A stretch of 64,000 nucleotides of DNA from Balanoglossus misakiensis (GCA_040954595.2 CM082586.2:3658001-3722000); one strand, 5' to 3'. Counted from the stretch's first letter, positions 22,958-38,342 are shown. Made by a program: numbers and translations. Notes: generated by a model from the sequence alone, not told the origin.

Positions 22958-25900
22958 AGTGACACCCTGCTTACAACGACAACAACACCTCTCATGTATT
23001 GATAAGAACTATCCATTTGAGTGTCTTGAATTAGACTTTTACTTACTATTTTTTGTACATCCAACTTCTTTTGCTGTCATTGCAGCACGCGTAGACCATG
23101 TCCGTGATATGCAGCGCCCTCACGAGCGTAAATACAATATGCTTTTGTTTTTCTTTTATTTGCGATTGTGTGCGTCGACACACCTATACTGACAACGTAA
23201 ACGTGGAACCGACTTGGCTATATTATCTATCACCCTTATCATTAGGCCTATGGTCTTTGATTAAGATCGGCCGCAAATTAACTTTATGCCTGAACCTCTC
23301 TTAAAGTTCACAACAGTGTAACGATAAGCAATTATCTTTTGACTTTCATCAACTCTGCACAGTATCACAAAATTTGTGCGCCTGTGAGCTGATTGGATAC
23401 GTGGTTGAATGAATGTATTTCCAGGGGGAAATGGAACACTGCCAATAGTAACCGAGGATCCCGACTTTTTTATATTTTTCCATTATGTTTGTCATGGTGA
23501 ATATTTCACGATATTTTGTACACTTAAATGTGTACCTCAAGGAGCAAGCTGCTATTAAAACGATTGAATAGGAATTTCAAACGCTTAAGGGTACATACTG
23601 AATTGAATAGAAAGCTGTTTTTCATGTAAACTTTATAATTTAACGCCATTTTGAAGAAGATTTAGGCGACATGACATTCTCTATAACGGTGTCGAATTTT
23701 CACAACTCCTCACTATTCATAAAAATACAGCGGAATTCAGATTAATTTATTAAAAAATCTATTCATTCATCGAGTTTTGTCAAGTTCTGTTTTACCCCAG
23801 AGGGTTTCGCCCTTTCCCATTTTCAACAAAGCCTGAGTTAATACTTTACCCTGCCTGTTGGCGTGTAATTAGGAAATGCTCGGGCAGATTAGAACAAACA
23901 GAACACGGAGACTGAGCCACCTGTGGCATTGTGTGTCGATTTTTTTTATCGCAACGATGCGGAGTCTCACTGGAGAGAAGATTTGTCGGCAGCATCTCGT
24001 TGTGACTCTGACAACAGAGTCACCGGGAAGGACAGCACAAAACAGAACAGCCTGCAAGATCTTGTACAAGTTGATGCAACAGTTTGTCCAGGAAGAAGGG
24101 CTGCCTATACAATGTAGATTTGTTGTTATGAATTTACAGAAACACCTAAGCTGATACCCTTCTGGGAATTACCTAATTGTTGTTAATGACTTGCTTAGAG
24201 AAAAGTGCGAATTACGCAATGATGATGTCAACGCCATCAAATCTGTCCAGATGCGGAAACAGTCACAAAAGTTGATGAATCCACGAGGATGTCGATTGAT
24301 GGCGTCACGACTCTTAAGGTGATAATCGTAGGATATGATGAAGGTTGGGACCCCAGAGCGTGATTGACAGTGGAATTAGAGATCGATCTTCTCCACAATG
24401 CCAACGCACACGTCATCAATCAACACCATCAACTTTCTGAATGTTGGACTGACATGTTTTTCCACCTGGAGAGACTTGATGGCTTTAACCCCATTGCCTA
24501 ATTCCCAATTTTCTCTAACCAAACCATTAACATCAACTGACGATTCAGAGGGCTAGGGAAATTTGTCAAAACAAGTGAAACATTGTAAGACTCGAATGAT
24601 TCTTTAGCCAAGGACTAAAACTATGGGTCTTTTTAGATGCGTGTTGGGGTTATTAAGTCATCCACGCGCGCTCATATCTCCGTATAGTCCCCAATCTCTA
24701 TGGTGACATCACCTTCGACATACTCATGTTCCATATACTTGACACTGAGAGGTAAATGAAATCACAATCTTTCAAAGAAAATGTTTTGAAAACTGAAGTA
24801 TCTGCGGTCGATTGATTTCTCGTTAAGGGTAAACTTCATTTCATTTTCAAGGTCATTAACAATTCACAGTTCACTTATCCAGCTGGCTTCAATGGAGATG
24901 GTGCGAACACTGAAGCACGTGGCACACGACTGAGTGTGCGCGTGCGCGGCAGGGATTTACAGTGGCACCATGGTGATTACATCTTTCGATAAATATACGG
25001 TGGGGCGTGTCGAAATGAGTTTCAAACGTTACTTTGTAGCCTACAGCCTTTCCTTTTTTAGGATTATTGTAACTAAATCTGTACACGTAAAATTGAGGGA
25101 AGGGATAATCCGGTCAGATTATATAAAGAAAATGGCCGCAAGAATTCCTCTGCAAATAAAACGCGGACCCAGAGATCTCAAATAAAAGAGCATTTCTCCA
25201 AGATCACTTATTTCACCGTACTTCTCGGGTAATTCACGCTGCTATTTTAATTAAATCTTCTGCGTGGTGATCACGACCAGAGGCGCTGTTCCTCCATTAG
25301 CTCACCCATCTAGCGATAATAGTGTTTGCTGTCGCCTTCAGCTTGACGCGACCATCTGCGACCGAAACGTGCTATTTCCCCTATCCCCTGGGGCTATCGT
25401 CTTTCCATCTGACGGTGCGTACTGGCAAATCAACACAGGCGTTTGTTTGTCTGTTGTGGTGCATGCATTGAAACTGTATATTTCGACCTTCTCCCCTAAT
25501 CCTTGTTATCAGTCTACTCGGTCAGAGCAATACACTTAACGCCGATGCTGGCCCGAGGACTTGATCTGTTCGGGAGACGGGAAGGGAATATGCTTTTAAT
25601 AAGTCGTGGACATTTTATTCCAACAGGTTTTGTTGTTCATCTTAATACAGTAGCTACCTGCTTGGAACAATACCCCAAGCACGTTGGATTTTCCCCATAT
25701 AAATCTTACACCATTGGAAACATTAGCCATAGATGTATAATCGAAGACACGGTTGATAACGATCTCTATCAGTCATCACCCTTTATTACAATCTTCTGGT
25801 CTTCAATGACAGAATAAGAGAAGAATTAACACATAAGACCGAATAAAATACTTTCTCGTAGTTACCCCTTTCTGTTATTAACATTATACATATCTGACAT

Positions 25901-26577
25901 CACAAAAATATACACAAATAGTTTTCATAAGTGTTGAATTATCGCTCCAGTCACAGTAAAGTGTTTCCTTTCAAAACGCATTCTGGGAATCACGATAATC
26001 TCAAAGGGCCATCTCTACACACCCTTTGCAAAACCGCACCTATAAGCTCTCGCTAAAATACAACTAAGGGGTGAATAATGTGAACTACGAACGGTGCATA
26101 AATTACCAAATTTGTTACATTGCTGAAATCTATCATCGACACGAAAGCAGTGTTCTCGAACCTTGCTGTACACTCCTACAACTGATATGTTCAAAAGTAC
26201 CTCAAGAAAGTGATGAAAATGCAATTCTTTGTCGTGATGTACATGGTTAGAGTTACTCTTTGTAGCCATTTAACTTGTGAATAAAAAAAATCAAACTAAG
26301 AAAGTCGCACATGCGCATTCTGACGCTGGTCGACCATCTCCCATGTGGTGCGTGGGCTTCGAATGAGTTTGTGCGCGTGCGCGGATTCAAGAGGAATAAT
26401 TGCTTGTCCATGAAAAACAGAATGGACAAGTAAAATATTTTAAATGCGTGTGTGTCAGCGCTAGAAATACAAAATGGTGTGTGCAATTTGCCAAATATAT
26501 GTGATTACATATCAAGAGAAATGATATGGTGACAATAAAATTAATCCATAAATGCAGTCGGCAGTCTCGTTGACCTT
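22958..26577. other. intergenic, no gene recognised
   Basis: Between TMEM60 and the last exon of CRH-like gene A I find no splice-supported exon. Open frames up to about 100 codons (for example at 23876-24154, 25264-25539 and 25503-25817) overlap on both strands and resemble nothing known. The proximal part (to about 26.3 kb, read leftwards) may include the 3' UTR of gene A. Confidence 0.5.
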
Positions 26578-29500
26578 CTAACGTTTACCGAGCGCCCTGA
26601 AAAGGTCATCATTTGCCGCCTTTTGATTTTGCAGTTGCTTGGCAAGTCGGGCTTTGAGTGTCATCATCGGTAGATTCAGCGAGTTGCCACCGAACGCCCT
26701 TTTCTCAGCACTATCCAAGAGAGAAAAAGTTAGAAGTAGGGATGTTGTAGTTAGTCACGGTCACTTAACCAATAAAAGACTAGAATTTACATAGTGAATA
26801 AATTTAAATGGCAGAAGTTGTCAGAATGCTAAATAAACGTTACTGAATGTTAATATCTATCTGACTGACTGACAGAGAGAGAGAGAGAGAGAGACAAACA
26901 CACACGCACACACAGAGACTGACTGACTGACTGACTTATTGACTGACTGACTCACTGATAAATCTCACCTCAGAGCTTCCAGAAGACTTGGGTCGTACTC
27001 TGTCATTGAAGCCTCCGCAAACAACTTCTTGTTGTCGGCCATCTGTTTTTTGATCCATTCTGCCTTCTCATTGCGTAACCTTTGACCCAAGGAATAAATT
27101 GGCATATCTAGCATAGCGAGGGACTCGTCCTGGACGTTCCTGTGTAGACAAGGAAAGTCATGGGAACCTTAATACTACAATACAGAGATTCTAAGTCTAA
27201 AAGAATATCACAAATTAAAAAAGGGACATATTCAACAACGCGATAAATTACGAAGTGGTAAGCGATCGTGGTAATTAGTCCCCGCTTCGTCGCCATGGTC
27301 TTGTTTCAATTGTAACCATAGCTACCAGCTTAGTACACAACGCGTAGACACTAATGACCGCGAAATTAATTTCTCTGGCAAATAACACTCTCTATCGTCA
27401 GCTGAGAACTGATATAATTGGGTGTGTGAGTGATGCCCGTGTTCAATCTAATATCACGTAGATTGGGCACCGAAGCGTTTAATATTTCAAATGTAAAACG
27501 CTCGCATTTCCGTGCGTTTAATTTGCAGTACAGGAATATTCAAGTATCCTTCTCGCTTTGCCCCCCCCCCTAGACAACTAGACCACTCTCGTCATAGGCC
27601 CTACAATGACAAACAATGACGTCGCAATCGACGGTTGAACTTTAGCAAAGTGTGACAAAACACAACCGCATGTCGAAGAGGATCCGTCATATGACCTTAA
27701 TATTCAGCTCTATGTTTTCATAGGGGACACGTTTGTTGTTTTCACGGTCTATTTTACAGGATAATCTCAACAACCACAGAGTACACAAGGGGCTTAGAAG
27801 GATCTGCGCTACCAGTGCTCCCCCAGGACAGTGACTCCCCGAAGTCACAGTCAATCAAATTTTCATTTTACGGCACTCGACGACTAACAACACACAAGCT
27901 GTAATGATGTATCACCATACGTTTACCTCGACATCAATGACACGTCCAGTTTGTTATTTTGGTCGCTATGCTCATTCAGAGAGTCTATGATGGAATTGGT
28001 AAATCTTATCACAATGTCAAGTATCAGCCTACCAGTGGTAGCTTAGTAACACACAGTTGGAATACGTTCAGAGGAAGACTTTCGAAGCCATTGATTGAAT
28101 ATGACCAATCATGTCCAATGATCATTATATTTCAACATATGCGAATTCCACGAAACAGTAGATGAAAAAAATGACACTTTCGGTCAGCAAACATACTGAA
28201 TTATTCATTTGAGTTCTGCCCCAACCAGCGTGTGAGTTTATGAAACATAATATTGACGGATTTTCTTCACTCATGAGATTACGACCGCTTAGGGTTTCCG
28301 ACGCCTGTTGACACCTTCAAATGCGCCTGCGCGGTAAGCTTGTGCCATCTGTCAAGCGTATAACACATAACTGGGGATATTTAGCTGACTGAGTGGCTGG
28401 TATATCCCGTGAATAAGCGTTTCCTGCCTTACATGTGTGACACTCATATTCCTTAGCAGAACTAATAAGACATATAGGGCCTACATGTGAAGTATTTGTC
28501 AATGGGTCTTTTGTAATATGCTTCAAATTGCTAGAAAAAAAACATTTCAAAGCCTTTTGCATAACCCCACTGTTTAAAAATACACCGTATGATATCGAAC
28601 TCGTATCGCAAAAAGTAATAATGGATGCACAGAAAAAAATGACAGATTGCAATGAAATGATAAATCGCTTGTGTCTAATTATAAAATCCAGACTAATATT
28701 TATGAATACATTATAGTGATAGACGAATATTTATGCAACCAGGGTTAATTAAAATCGTGCACATTAGTCACGCCATAGCTGCTCAAACATGTGTATTAAT
28801 TTACGCTGAATTCAAGGTGTCAAAAGAAGGCTTCAGGACCATCCGTTATTGGTTATAACCGTTTAGATCAGTCGTAGAGAGCATCGTGCTAATATCGGCA
28901 AAGTCGTAAGTTCAAGCCCAGGTCAATATTTTTAGTAGACAGCGAGACGCCAATAAAATGAAATATTACTGTTGCGTGATCAAACGTTTAAAAGTGCGTG
29001 TAGCTAAATTTTCATGTTTCTTCTTTATGCAAATTAGGAAATTTACGGTCTTCCAAACAAAATGTCTGCCACACGATATATGTCTGCTCGTTAAATTCTG
29101 CACCAGCTAATACCGTATGATACTTATACCGTGACTTCACCAATGGTTTATCAGATGGTGCACATTTGTCCAAACGGGGGTTTTCCGTGTTACAAGGGAC
29201 CAAATCTCAGAATACTCAGTGTAATGCACTCGAAGAAAAAGTTGAATGCCATGGTCGGCATACGGTCAACTCATGGTTGTTTTGTCTATATTTACGTGTC
29301 AATTTACATTTTATCACTCGTTCCCAAGTCAACCTATCCGATTTTCACCGAGTGTTATCACTCTCCTGAAATTCATGTAACGACCTACAATTTGTTTGCA
29401 ATCGGCTTGATTTACATTTTCAGTAGTCTCCATCCGCCATCTTGAATAATTTATCAACCACGTGCTCGTTTATTACCAGCTAGATGGTGAAAGCCTGTTT

Positions 29501-32500
29501 TGGATGGCAACAGTGTCACCTTGCTTGTGCACATCACTTGGAAAATAGGTTAACAATTTTAAAATTGTGTGGGTAAATACAAATGGTTTTAAATGGAGAA
29601 TCAAAACCACAGTATGCTTGACGTTGTTGTTTTTTCGTTGGATACCGAACCTATACAACTGGACACGGTCGTTTGACCTGATAGCATCTATGTTCAATGC
29701 AGAAACGGAGAGCGATTGGTTTAATTGCAATGGAATCAGGGACACCGACCATACTAGAAAACCATCGATTTTGCCTATAGTCGTAAAAAGAGAATGGTAT
29801 CCATTTCCCTTGAAGATTTATCCGCACGACAGCGTAATACGACACCAATTTTATAATACCCGCATCTTATCCTAATTTCCTTTTTATGCAAATTCTAGCG
29901 ATGCCGATTCTTTCAGGCGTTTTTCCCTGTCCTCTGCTAGACATATAGTACGAAAAGACACCTTTACGCTCAGTGAACATATACTAATTCATCTAAACTG
30001 AAGCACTTTGCAGTTTATTAACATTTAATGGAAAATAGTCTTCTGTAGATGCGGCTTGTTCACAGCGCATGGAAGTTTTGATATATGAAATTCATATTTC
30101 CCACAAGTGCATAACTCTTGCAAATGCTAATCATTATCATAAATATTGAAGACCGAATATTGTTTGCTTGCATTGATTTACGGTTGTGGTTCGATCAGCA
30201 TTCTCTACGAATCTCTACGCCAATCAGAGCGAGCGTTTCATATTATCTTGGTAAACTCGGAAATCCAATATGGCGCCGGTTAGCTGTGCGACGCTCAGTT
30301 GGGAACACAAAACAGAAGAATTATTGGTGCTCTTCCTTTTTCATGAAAACTGATGTGATGTGAGATTCACCAGATAACGCGTTTGTTCCAGGTCTCATAG
30401 TTCCAAGGCCCCACACTTGTATTCACTACACGAGTAATCGATGTGGCTCCTCAAATGACGGCTGTGCACATCTCAGCATCACTGCGGGCCCAAACAGATT
30501 AGGCTATGCCTACAAGATTCCTTCTCATAGAATTCTCGTGTTGATATCATATCTTCATCCCTTCCGCAGAGATTTCTATCCTGACCCTGCGCATTTGAAA
30601 ATTAGCAATAGATATGTACGACAAAATACAACAGGGACTTTGTAGGTGTGTTGTTATTACAATATTAGATATATCTACCTCGTGTTCGACAATGAATTAT
30701 CTGCCCAACGGGCGCGTTTGCTGTGACCCCTAACACAAAACCACGCATGTTTATCAACCACAATCTCAGGATCTGTGGATAATGACAAAACCAAATCGCA
30801 CATAAACCCCAGGCGAATCTATAATGGCGGTCTCCATGCCCTCTAAAAATCCCCGTGCAAGAGAAATTCTGTGACAATACATGTTGAGACACCAAAGGGG
30901 ATCAGGACCAGCTAAAGGGTCGCGCGGGTCACCCTAATCCACAAGTAATCGCGCTATGTCGACTTTAATCATCATATTATTATCTCAACAATTGATGAAT
31001 GCCTGGTTAGAGTTCAATGTTTGTCAGTTATTAACCAAAACAACCGTAATATCCAGAAACCCTTCGGCCTATTTCCTCGCGAACTGATCAAACCCGACAG
31101 ACCTCGGCTCTGAAGTTTATTGCCAGGATTCATTGCACGATAGTATACGGTCTGTGTTAGATAGTTAGCCCCCTTATCTTACAGTAAGCTAAAAATGCTG
31201 AACCGAAGAATTATGGTGTGATATAAATGTTTCTGTCGTTTTATCTTGTTCGTGTGCACGGTTGCTTAACGTGGATCGAATTTGAAGGCGACTCGCCCCC
31301 ACGACATTATTACCGGCAACGTTTACCTTGTTTACGATCTCTATTCCCCTGACATAAAAATTTCCACAGACCATCAAATAATGACTGTAAATATTACCTT
31401 TATGTTCTCTGTGGGTATTTATCTGTAAACATCAATTTAAAAAAAAGACGTAATACTGAAATTTCGTGGATTATTTTTTTCTTCCGTCGTAAATATCTGA
31501 AACCGCTTGCGCAGTCGTTAATATTATCTTCCATATGTTCATATTTTTACGTCCTTTGTGACCGAACTATATTTTGCAGAGGCCGTTTATAAAATCCAGG
31601 CGTGACCCGGAAAATTGCAATAGCAAGATATCAACATATAACTAGGTATATGGCCAGTGATTACCTGTGGACAAGCCCCTGTCAGCTTATCTTCTTTTGA
31701 TATTATTTTACACCCTAGGCTTAAACCCATAAGTTTGTTAAGTCAATTGACTCAGACAGGAATCATATATTTCATAATTGAGGATTGAAGTATCCTAAAA
31801 CAAAACCGCCCACGCCGCTCGGTATCTTGTCTACCTAGCGAGGAATCTTAAATATCAAAGGTCCCAAATCGTCAAATTTGGATCCGGGTTGACAATAACG
31901 GACATGCAATCATTTAAACTTTGCAAACCAAGACTGCTCACAACATACTCACAAAATAACTGCTACCAATATGCAGCTGTCCAAATATAGTTTTCCGCGT
32001 GTTTATATCAAGAGATGACTATAGCTGTTCACAAGTCAGCGATGCGTGTAACCCTACTACGCTAATTGGCAGTATCATCAGAAAACGAACAGCATTTTTT
32101 TCTCGCCTGATGTAGATTAACTATGATCATAAATCGAGAGCAGGATTATGGTACAACTCAGACTACAAACAGCTGGCGCCATTCTCGCTGCGATTTATCA
32201 AAATACAAGAACTCGAGAAAAACAACAAGCATTTTTACACCTGCCTTCCACTCTTCCGTAATATCTGCTGGGCATTTAACGACATGTTGTGTGCGGGATG
32301 TTATCTATAGCCCAGCAAGTACGATCTTTATCATTTCGTCCCTGTAAAGGATTAACTTCATCCGACCATGAATTGCTTTTGATTAACTTCAGGAAACACT
32401 CGAAACAGGAAGAAAATAACTGTTCAACAAATGCGTAGCGGAAGACTAGGAGGGGCTAACATTAATCTGAAGTGAAACGACATCCTTTTTAAATGAATCA

Positions 32501-35500
32501 AACTTTATCATCGAATACTATAATATAATCTATGTTACATTAGCAATACGACAGACTAATGGATGCGTATTTACATTACAGACATTGCCTTAAATTATAT
32601 ATCGCTTCACTTACTGTGTGCTGCGATTATTTATATCCATGTACTCTGAATGACTAAAAGCAAACAACAAACAGTTTAATCCTATCACGTGCACGGTCAG
32701 ATGGTAAGGTATATGCACATCTTGTTTCAATGCGCACATACCGTACATGCATGTGATACCGTTTCCCAAAATACCAGTTAAATAGGTCACTTAAATTTCA
32801 TTATAACACCCGGTTACTATATGAATACCAGAAGAAAATATCCATGTAGGCTACACATCTGTATGCGAATACACTCAAGTGGAATTAAATGCATAGACAA
32901 TATTGTACAACACACCAGAATAGCATGATATTTTACCCCAAAGGAAGGATTCGCATGTTATTCACAGAGATTAATCGAGTGCTCTTCTATTCTTGCCGAC
33001 TCTGATTCGACTTTCAACACAAACTGTGACCTGTAGCGTTGCATAGCCTATTCCGAAACTAGAAATTTCTTGGAACTCGCGCACGCAGGAAACATTACAC
33101 GCTGGGAATACGCTACAGACTGAATAGAATGATCTGGCCAATTTGTGTGATACGCGGAGACAATGTGCCGATCGTTTAATCAGATACTGGATCCTGATCT
33201 AAGCTAACCCCGTGTCGGAACACTAATTGGCCGTTGAGTGCCTCTCTATCAATCCGAAATCTAGCGAGGTTTCAATCAAAATTGGTGATACTTTACGAGT
33301 CTTAAATCTATTTATCCGGTTTGGTTGTTAAGGAACGTGTTTCTGGCGACGCTCTTCCTTACACGTGATTCTAGAGCGCGAACTGTCTCTCAGTGTTGTC
33401 ATCGATCTTTCCGCCAGTCGCATCAGATGGTCCGCTGCGATGTTTACCCTTCAGGCAGACTTTTCGGATTAAAATCACCACGCGTTTGTGTTACTGTCAT
33501 TGCTTTTGAACCGATTATGACGGTTTTATCGGTAGCTCGCGACAGAAATAAAACAGAAACGTCATTATTGGCCTTCATGTCCTTTTACTTTAGTTCTTGG
33601 CCTTAGCTAAGAATGCGAAGGACGATGTAAGCCACAAGAACATGTGAAAATAATACCAATAAAATATGAATGGTGGTAAAAAACCTATAAAATTGGCTAT
33701 TTCAATGGTGATAAAAACCACATTCCGTTTCTTTCGTATAGCAATTAGCGTAGCCGCATACTACTCGATTGCTTCTGAGCTGACCTGGCTCGTGGGATAA
33801 ATACAACATAGGCAACTGGCGTAAATGCTTTCTCTTTCTCCCCATGTATTTATCAAATATTTAACATTCGATTTACAATAACGGTGAGTTTGTATGAGTT
33901 TCGACTACTTTGTTAATTCTACGGTTGTCCCAAAAGGACAATGTCGAATTAAATAACGTATAAATCAGAATACTGGACAAACACTGCCCATCAATCTTCA
34001 TCATGACAACGTTTCTTCAATCCCAAGTTGACTGTACTTTCGCGTCCACGCAAAAACCGAGTTACGTTAACAGGTTGTTGATTATTCTCGGAAACAATCT
34101 CATAAAATACCACTTTCTCATACAAAACTGGCTGTAGAATTTACAGAGTTCTGAATTCTACCTTCAAGAACTGTTTTCGATAGAGAGTCGTTCGGCTGCG
34201 ACTTCCTAGAAGAAGAGCCCGGGCTCCAGGGAAAGACCGCGGATTGATTTTCCTTGCCATAACGTGTTAACATGTTCGAGTATCGTACTTCTACAGCGAG
34301 AACAAGGCGCAATCCAACCGGAAAATGTATCTTGGAAAGGTTGAATGGAATCGTTTTTAATCAACAGCAAGGCATACCAGCGATTATACGTTCGTGGCTG
34401 CGGGCCCAAAACAAGTGGGCAATGTTCCATGTTGCCAGCTGACATTACATCGAACCATATTAAAGCAACGTTGTGTCTTTGAGATTCTCAATACGTTCAA
34501 TATGTGGCAAAATGAAAGAATTACTGTTCCCATTTTCACCGCAAGCGGATACCAGGCCCTGTTCCCCAATGTCTCCTATGGTCAATGTTTATTTCCTCAA
34601 AAATGATACATGTTCCTTCGATGTTATTAGTCGAAAAAAACTGTTCTACCACGCTGTTATAAAAATACGCTCCCCAGAGTTAATCTACATACACGCGAGA
34701 CGCGGTAATCTCATTTATCAAAAAAATTCTCCACTCTGAACTTTGTCTCAACTAGGAATTAGAAATCCTCTCGTAATAAAAACCGAGACTCAGAAACCTC
34801 TTGTCATATCCAATTTTATAAACAATACTGTCGCTGTATACAGATTTTGCATAGGGTTATAAAGCCTACAGAACCACAGTCTGGACACGTGGTCTGCGGC
34901 ACGATCCTGTTCATCCCCCCTTTTCACTGTTGACAGTCACCTGATATGGCAGCCAGCGAATATTGGAATCCCTGAAGACAGACTTCATGCCGGGCGTTCG
35001 ATAGTGGCTCGAGTGGTTTTACATAAATCACGCATTTAGGCGCCGGGAGGGTTGGGATCATTGATCGTAGAAGGCAATTCATCAATTAGGGCGTTTTTAA
35101 CGCTCTTTCCATGGGAACCGAGATGTTGAGGAACGCAGCCGCGAAATATGGACTGGTGCCACTATTAACGATGAAAATGAATGAATAGATGACAGTGGCC
35201 TTACGTGTAAAAATGTTGGTGTTTCCGAAGTTGACATCAGCTAGCTAATGGTCTGTGCGCTAAATGCGAAAGAGCACTTTGTGTGGTCGTATAGAAGAAG
35301 CTGGAAAATACCAATACAGGATTGCTGCGTTTCTCTGCCTGCCCCCTCCCTCTCCCCCCCCCCCGTCTTGTCTCTCCCCCTCTTTCTCCGACAACAGAAC
35401 ACACGGCCATTTACAATTTTGATATCCGCTGTCAGAATTTCATTTTTGCACGATGTTGTCTAGCTCAGTAGTCCGCTTGATTGGAAGTGACACAACCATT

Positions 35501-38303
35501 TTCAAGTTCGTTTCATCTGGTCTGCAGTCTTCCCCAGAGAATAATCAAAACTCATTTCCAAACCTTTCCCGCACGTTCGAACATTCAAAACTATCACCCG
35601 GCACACCTGGGAGGCGTAAAATCTTCGGTAATACCATTAGACGGTACGTGAATGTAGATGGAAGATCGATGTCCACACAGCGTCTGTGAAACACGTTTAA
35701 TTGCTGCGATTGTCAGCCACTCACCTTTGAAACCAAGCTTGCTATACATTTCAACGCCAGACATCAACTTTAAACCTCTTTTTTTACATTTATGCGGCAG
35801 AATCCAAAAATGACGCTTGCTGACAGCTACTAAGGCAAACACATGCCTGTGCATGCTTATGAAATATGGGGGATCTTTTGATAACACGGTTGCCATGGGA
35901 ACTGCAAATGCGATTATTCTGTTGTTACGTTTATTGCTGCGATGTGGAAATACAGATTATTTTCTACCGTGCATTGTGTATCTGACATCGTAAATTTTAA
36001 GGAGGGAAAGGATTTGCATTCGTGGCAGATATCTCGCGCGAAAAAAGTAACGACAGAGACAGTGTGAATCTCGAATCTCGCTTCTGGTGATACTTAAGAA
36101 AGGCTGACTTCAAACTATCACTTCTTCTATCATTACAGCCATTTTTATCTCCTTGAATCTTTTATGCTTCTGAGGTGAAAATATCGATAATTGGAGTTGG
36201 CGTTTCCCCGCGCGCGTTTGGCGAAATCGCTTTCGATGCAAACTTGTTGAAACGAAATTTCATCAACACGGGTATCTTAATTTACGTCAATTCTCAATAA
36301 CTATCAACGAGCTCATTTTGCTTTCCTGGTGACCTCAATTTCATTTCACTGAGAAATAGTTTTTTTTTTAAACAGAATGGCGAAGCAAAGAGTTCAAATG
36401 ATGACGTACACATTGTTTAAAATAAAAAGTAAGCAAACATTACCCTTCGACCCAGGAGACCTGATGGTTTAACAGATATCAGTGGCCTACTCCAGGTGAA
36501 CCAAATGTTTTTATTGCAATATTGGATGATGCTCTACAAAAATAGGATTTCGGGTCAGCTTTTTTTAAAAGGCAGCAATGAAAATAAGGATGTATAAACA
36601 TCAAAAGCTACCGTTTTGATTCTGATTAGAATTGCTATTTTCCTGTCCGTTGGTTTCTAAACCGTATTATCAGGAGCCAGCTCATCAAACCATGAAAAAG
36701 ATCGTATATCGCTCGTCTGCGTAACAAGTACGTTACATCATGCTGAGACACTCGGCTAGTGTTCTGCTGCAGCGTTCATCTGAGCAGGTGGCGGGAAAAG
36801 ACACCGTGTTGCGTTCTCTGTCTGGCCCGAGGAAGTATTTCTTACATGGCCAAATGAACAAATGCAGTTGGTTTGGACTTCTAATTAGCTCACTCTGTGC
36901 TGATAACCTTAGAATGTGGATTTGTTAAAATGTCATTGAGATGGATGAGAAATAATCTGATTTCTCTTGCTTTCATTGTGCTTGATTGCGTGTATACGGG
37001 TCTGTTTTGATGTTCCGCAGTGGTTTTGCGTATCAACGAGATGGCCTGTTCCACATCACATGACGACCACAAAAAGTTCCGCCATTGATGCCGTGTCAAT
37101 TTGCGGGCCATTGCCGTTCAGTTGTTCTTGACACAGTTAACTACGTCTCTCACTAAATAGGACATACCGATGAATCGGATGATGCTTAAAGTGAAAAGGG
37201 GTATAGGGTAACGTCGAAAATGTGTAACAGAACGCCGTGCATATCCAGTACATCTACGTGCGTCCGGTCATTTCGTGTGAATCAAGCTCGGAGGGGGACA
37301 ATATAAATGGCAGTATAATCGCGATGACAGAAAACCGTGATGGAGCGTAAACTGTTGCTAAACATAAAATAGTTATGGGCCGTAAAACTACTGGATTAAA
37401 GGCGATACCGATAGTCAGGAAGATTACGAACGAGCTCTACTGCACGTGCCAAAGCCCGCCTAATTTTACCGCTATTTTGAAAATTGTCAAAACCTTGCAA
37501 AACTCTCCTTATTCTCAATCAATTTCACAAAATTGAGAAATTATACAAATCATAGATAAGCTATAAAACGCTGTGAATTTTTGTAAAATGGCACAATTGA
37601 TATTTGTCACATAAAACAACGTGTACAGTTGGCCTAATCCATGCTTAGGCTCTTGACGGGTTTCTCAAATGCACATTTACATGTCTATACTGGATTAGAG
37701 ACTTTAAAAAATGCTGCACGCACGCATATCTCTGCCTCATTGGCCAACGACGCGAACAAGCCAGCATCTTTGAATTCCATTGACTAAGAGTTTGGTTGGT
37801 AAAACCGTGACGTCAGTTCCACCCGACAAAACACGAACCATATAGTTTTCCTAGCAACGACACTTTTACTGTTACAAGCGCACGAAAATGTGTATCCCAG
37901 GTAGTCTGTTTGGTACGAACGGAATGGGTACTGAACTCTAAGTTGACTCCTAACGTTATTACAATTTTCATAATAAGTTTCAAACAATTTTCTATCGCTC
38001 AGTGTTATTAACGTTCTAGGCATATTCTGCTGCTTTGCGTTTCTTATTACAAAGTTGCGCATTTGTGACGTCGGGGGAGATTACAGAAAACTTGAAAAGC
38101 ATATTAGATTACAGCTATATTATATTGCCTCAATATATGAACGCATGTTCGCTGACTTTTATAATATCAACAGATGAGTTTGCAGCTCACCTTTTCTTGG
38201 TCGTCTTGACGGCGTCTGTGTTTTCATTTGCCGTGGTCTGGTGAATTAGCATGAAACAGCTGAGCAAGACAGCTACTGTGAACATCTTTGCACCCATATT
38301 CAT
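26578..38303 (-). CDS. CRH-like neuropeptide precursor A with two CRH-like domains
   Basis: Coding exons in transcript order: 38303-38191 (signal peptide), 27139-26969, 26710-26578. All are GT..AG, and the phases join exactly (AG|G gives Arg, AG|T gives Ser) to give 138 aa. Residues 1-25 form a signal peptide (MNMGAKMFTVAVLLSCFMLI, cleavage near TTA/NEN). KKR at 36-38 precedes domain 1, which runs from LDMP (48-51) to NKKLF (74-78). KR at 98-99 releases peptide 2 (100-135), which has LNLP (106-109) and NDDLF (128-132). It ends ...LFRAL-GKR-stop, a clear amidation and cleavage signal. The LD/N-x-P start, heptad leucines and N-x-x-L-F end match the CRH/urocortin/DH44 family. Domain 1 has exactly the vertebrate CRH spacing but lacks its own C-terminal amidation site, so it may be part of the propeptide. 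Such peptides act on class B GPCRs after regulated secretion. The 11-kb intron 27140-38190 shows no other exon. The family call is by eye. Confidence 0.68.
26861..26958. repeat. compound microsatellite (GACT, GA, CA)
   Basis: GACT units, then a GA run, a CA-rich run and more GACT units, within the short last intron of CRH-like gene A and ending about 10 bp from the donor of its second peptide exon. Confidence 0.85.
27140..38190 (-). other. 11-kb intron of CRH-like gene A, no other gene seen
   Basis: The stretch separates the signal-peptide exon from the peptide exons of gene A. It contains a 10-nt C run (27561-27570), an 11-nt C run (35354-35364) and open frames below 105 codons without splice support. 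I recognise no transposon proteins. A nested gene cannot be excluded. Confidence 0.5.
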
Positions 38304-38342
38304 CTTCGTCTTCTGTCGTCGTCAAAACGCAGTGCCAGAAAT

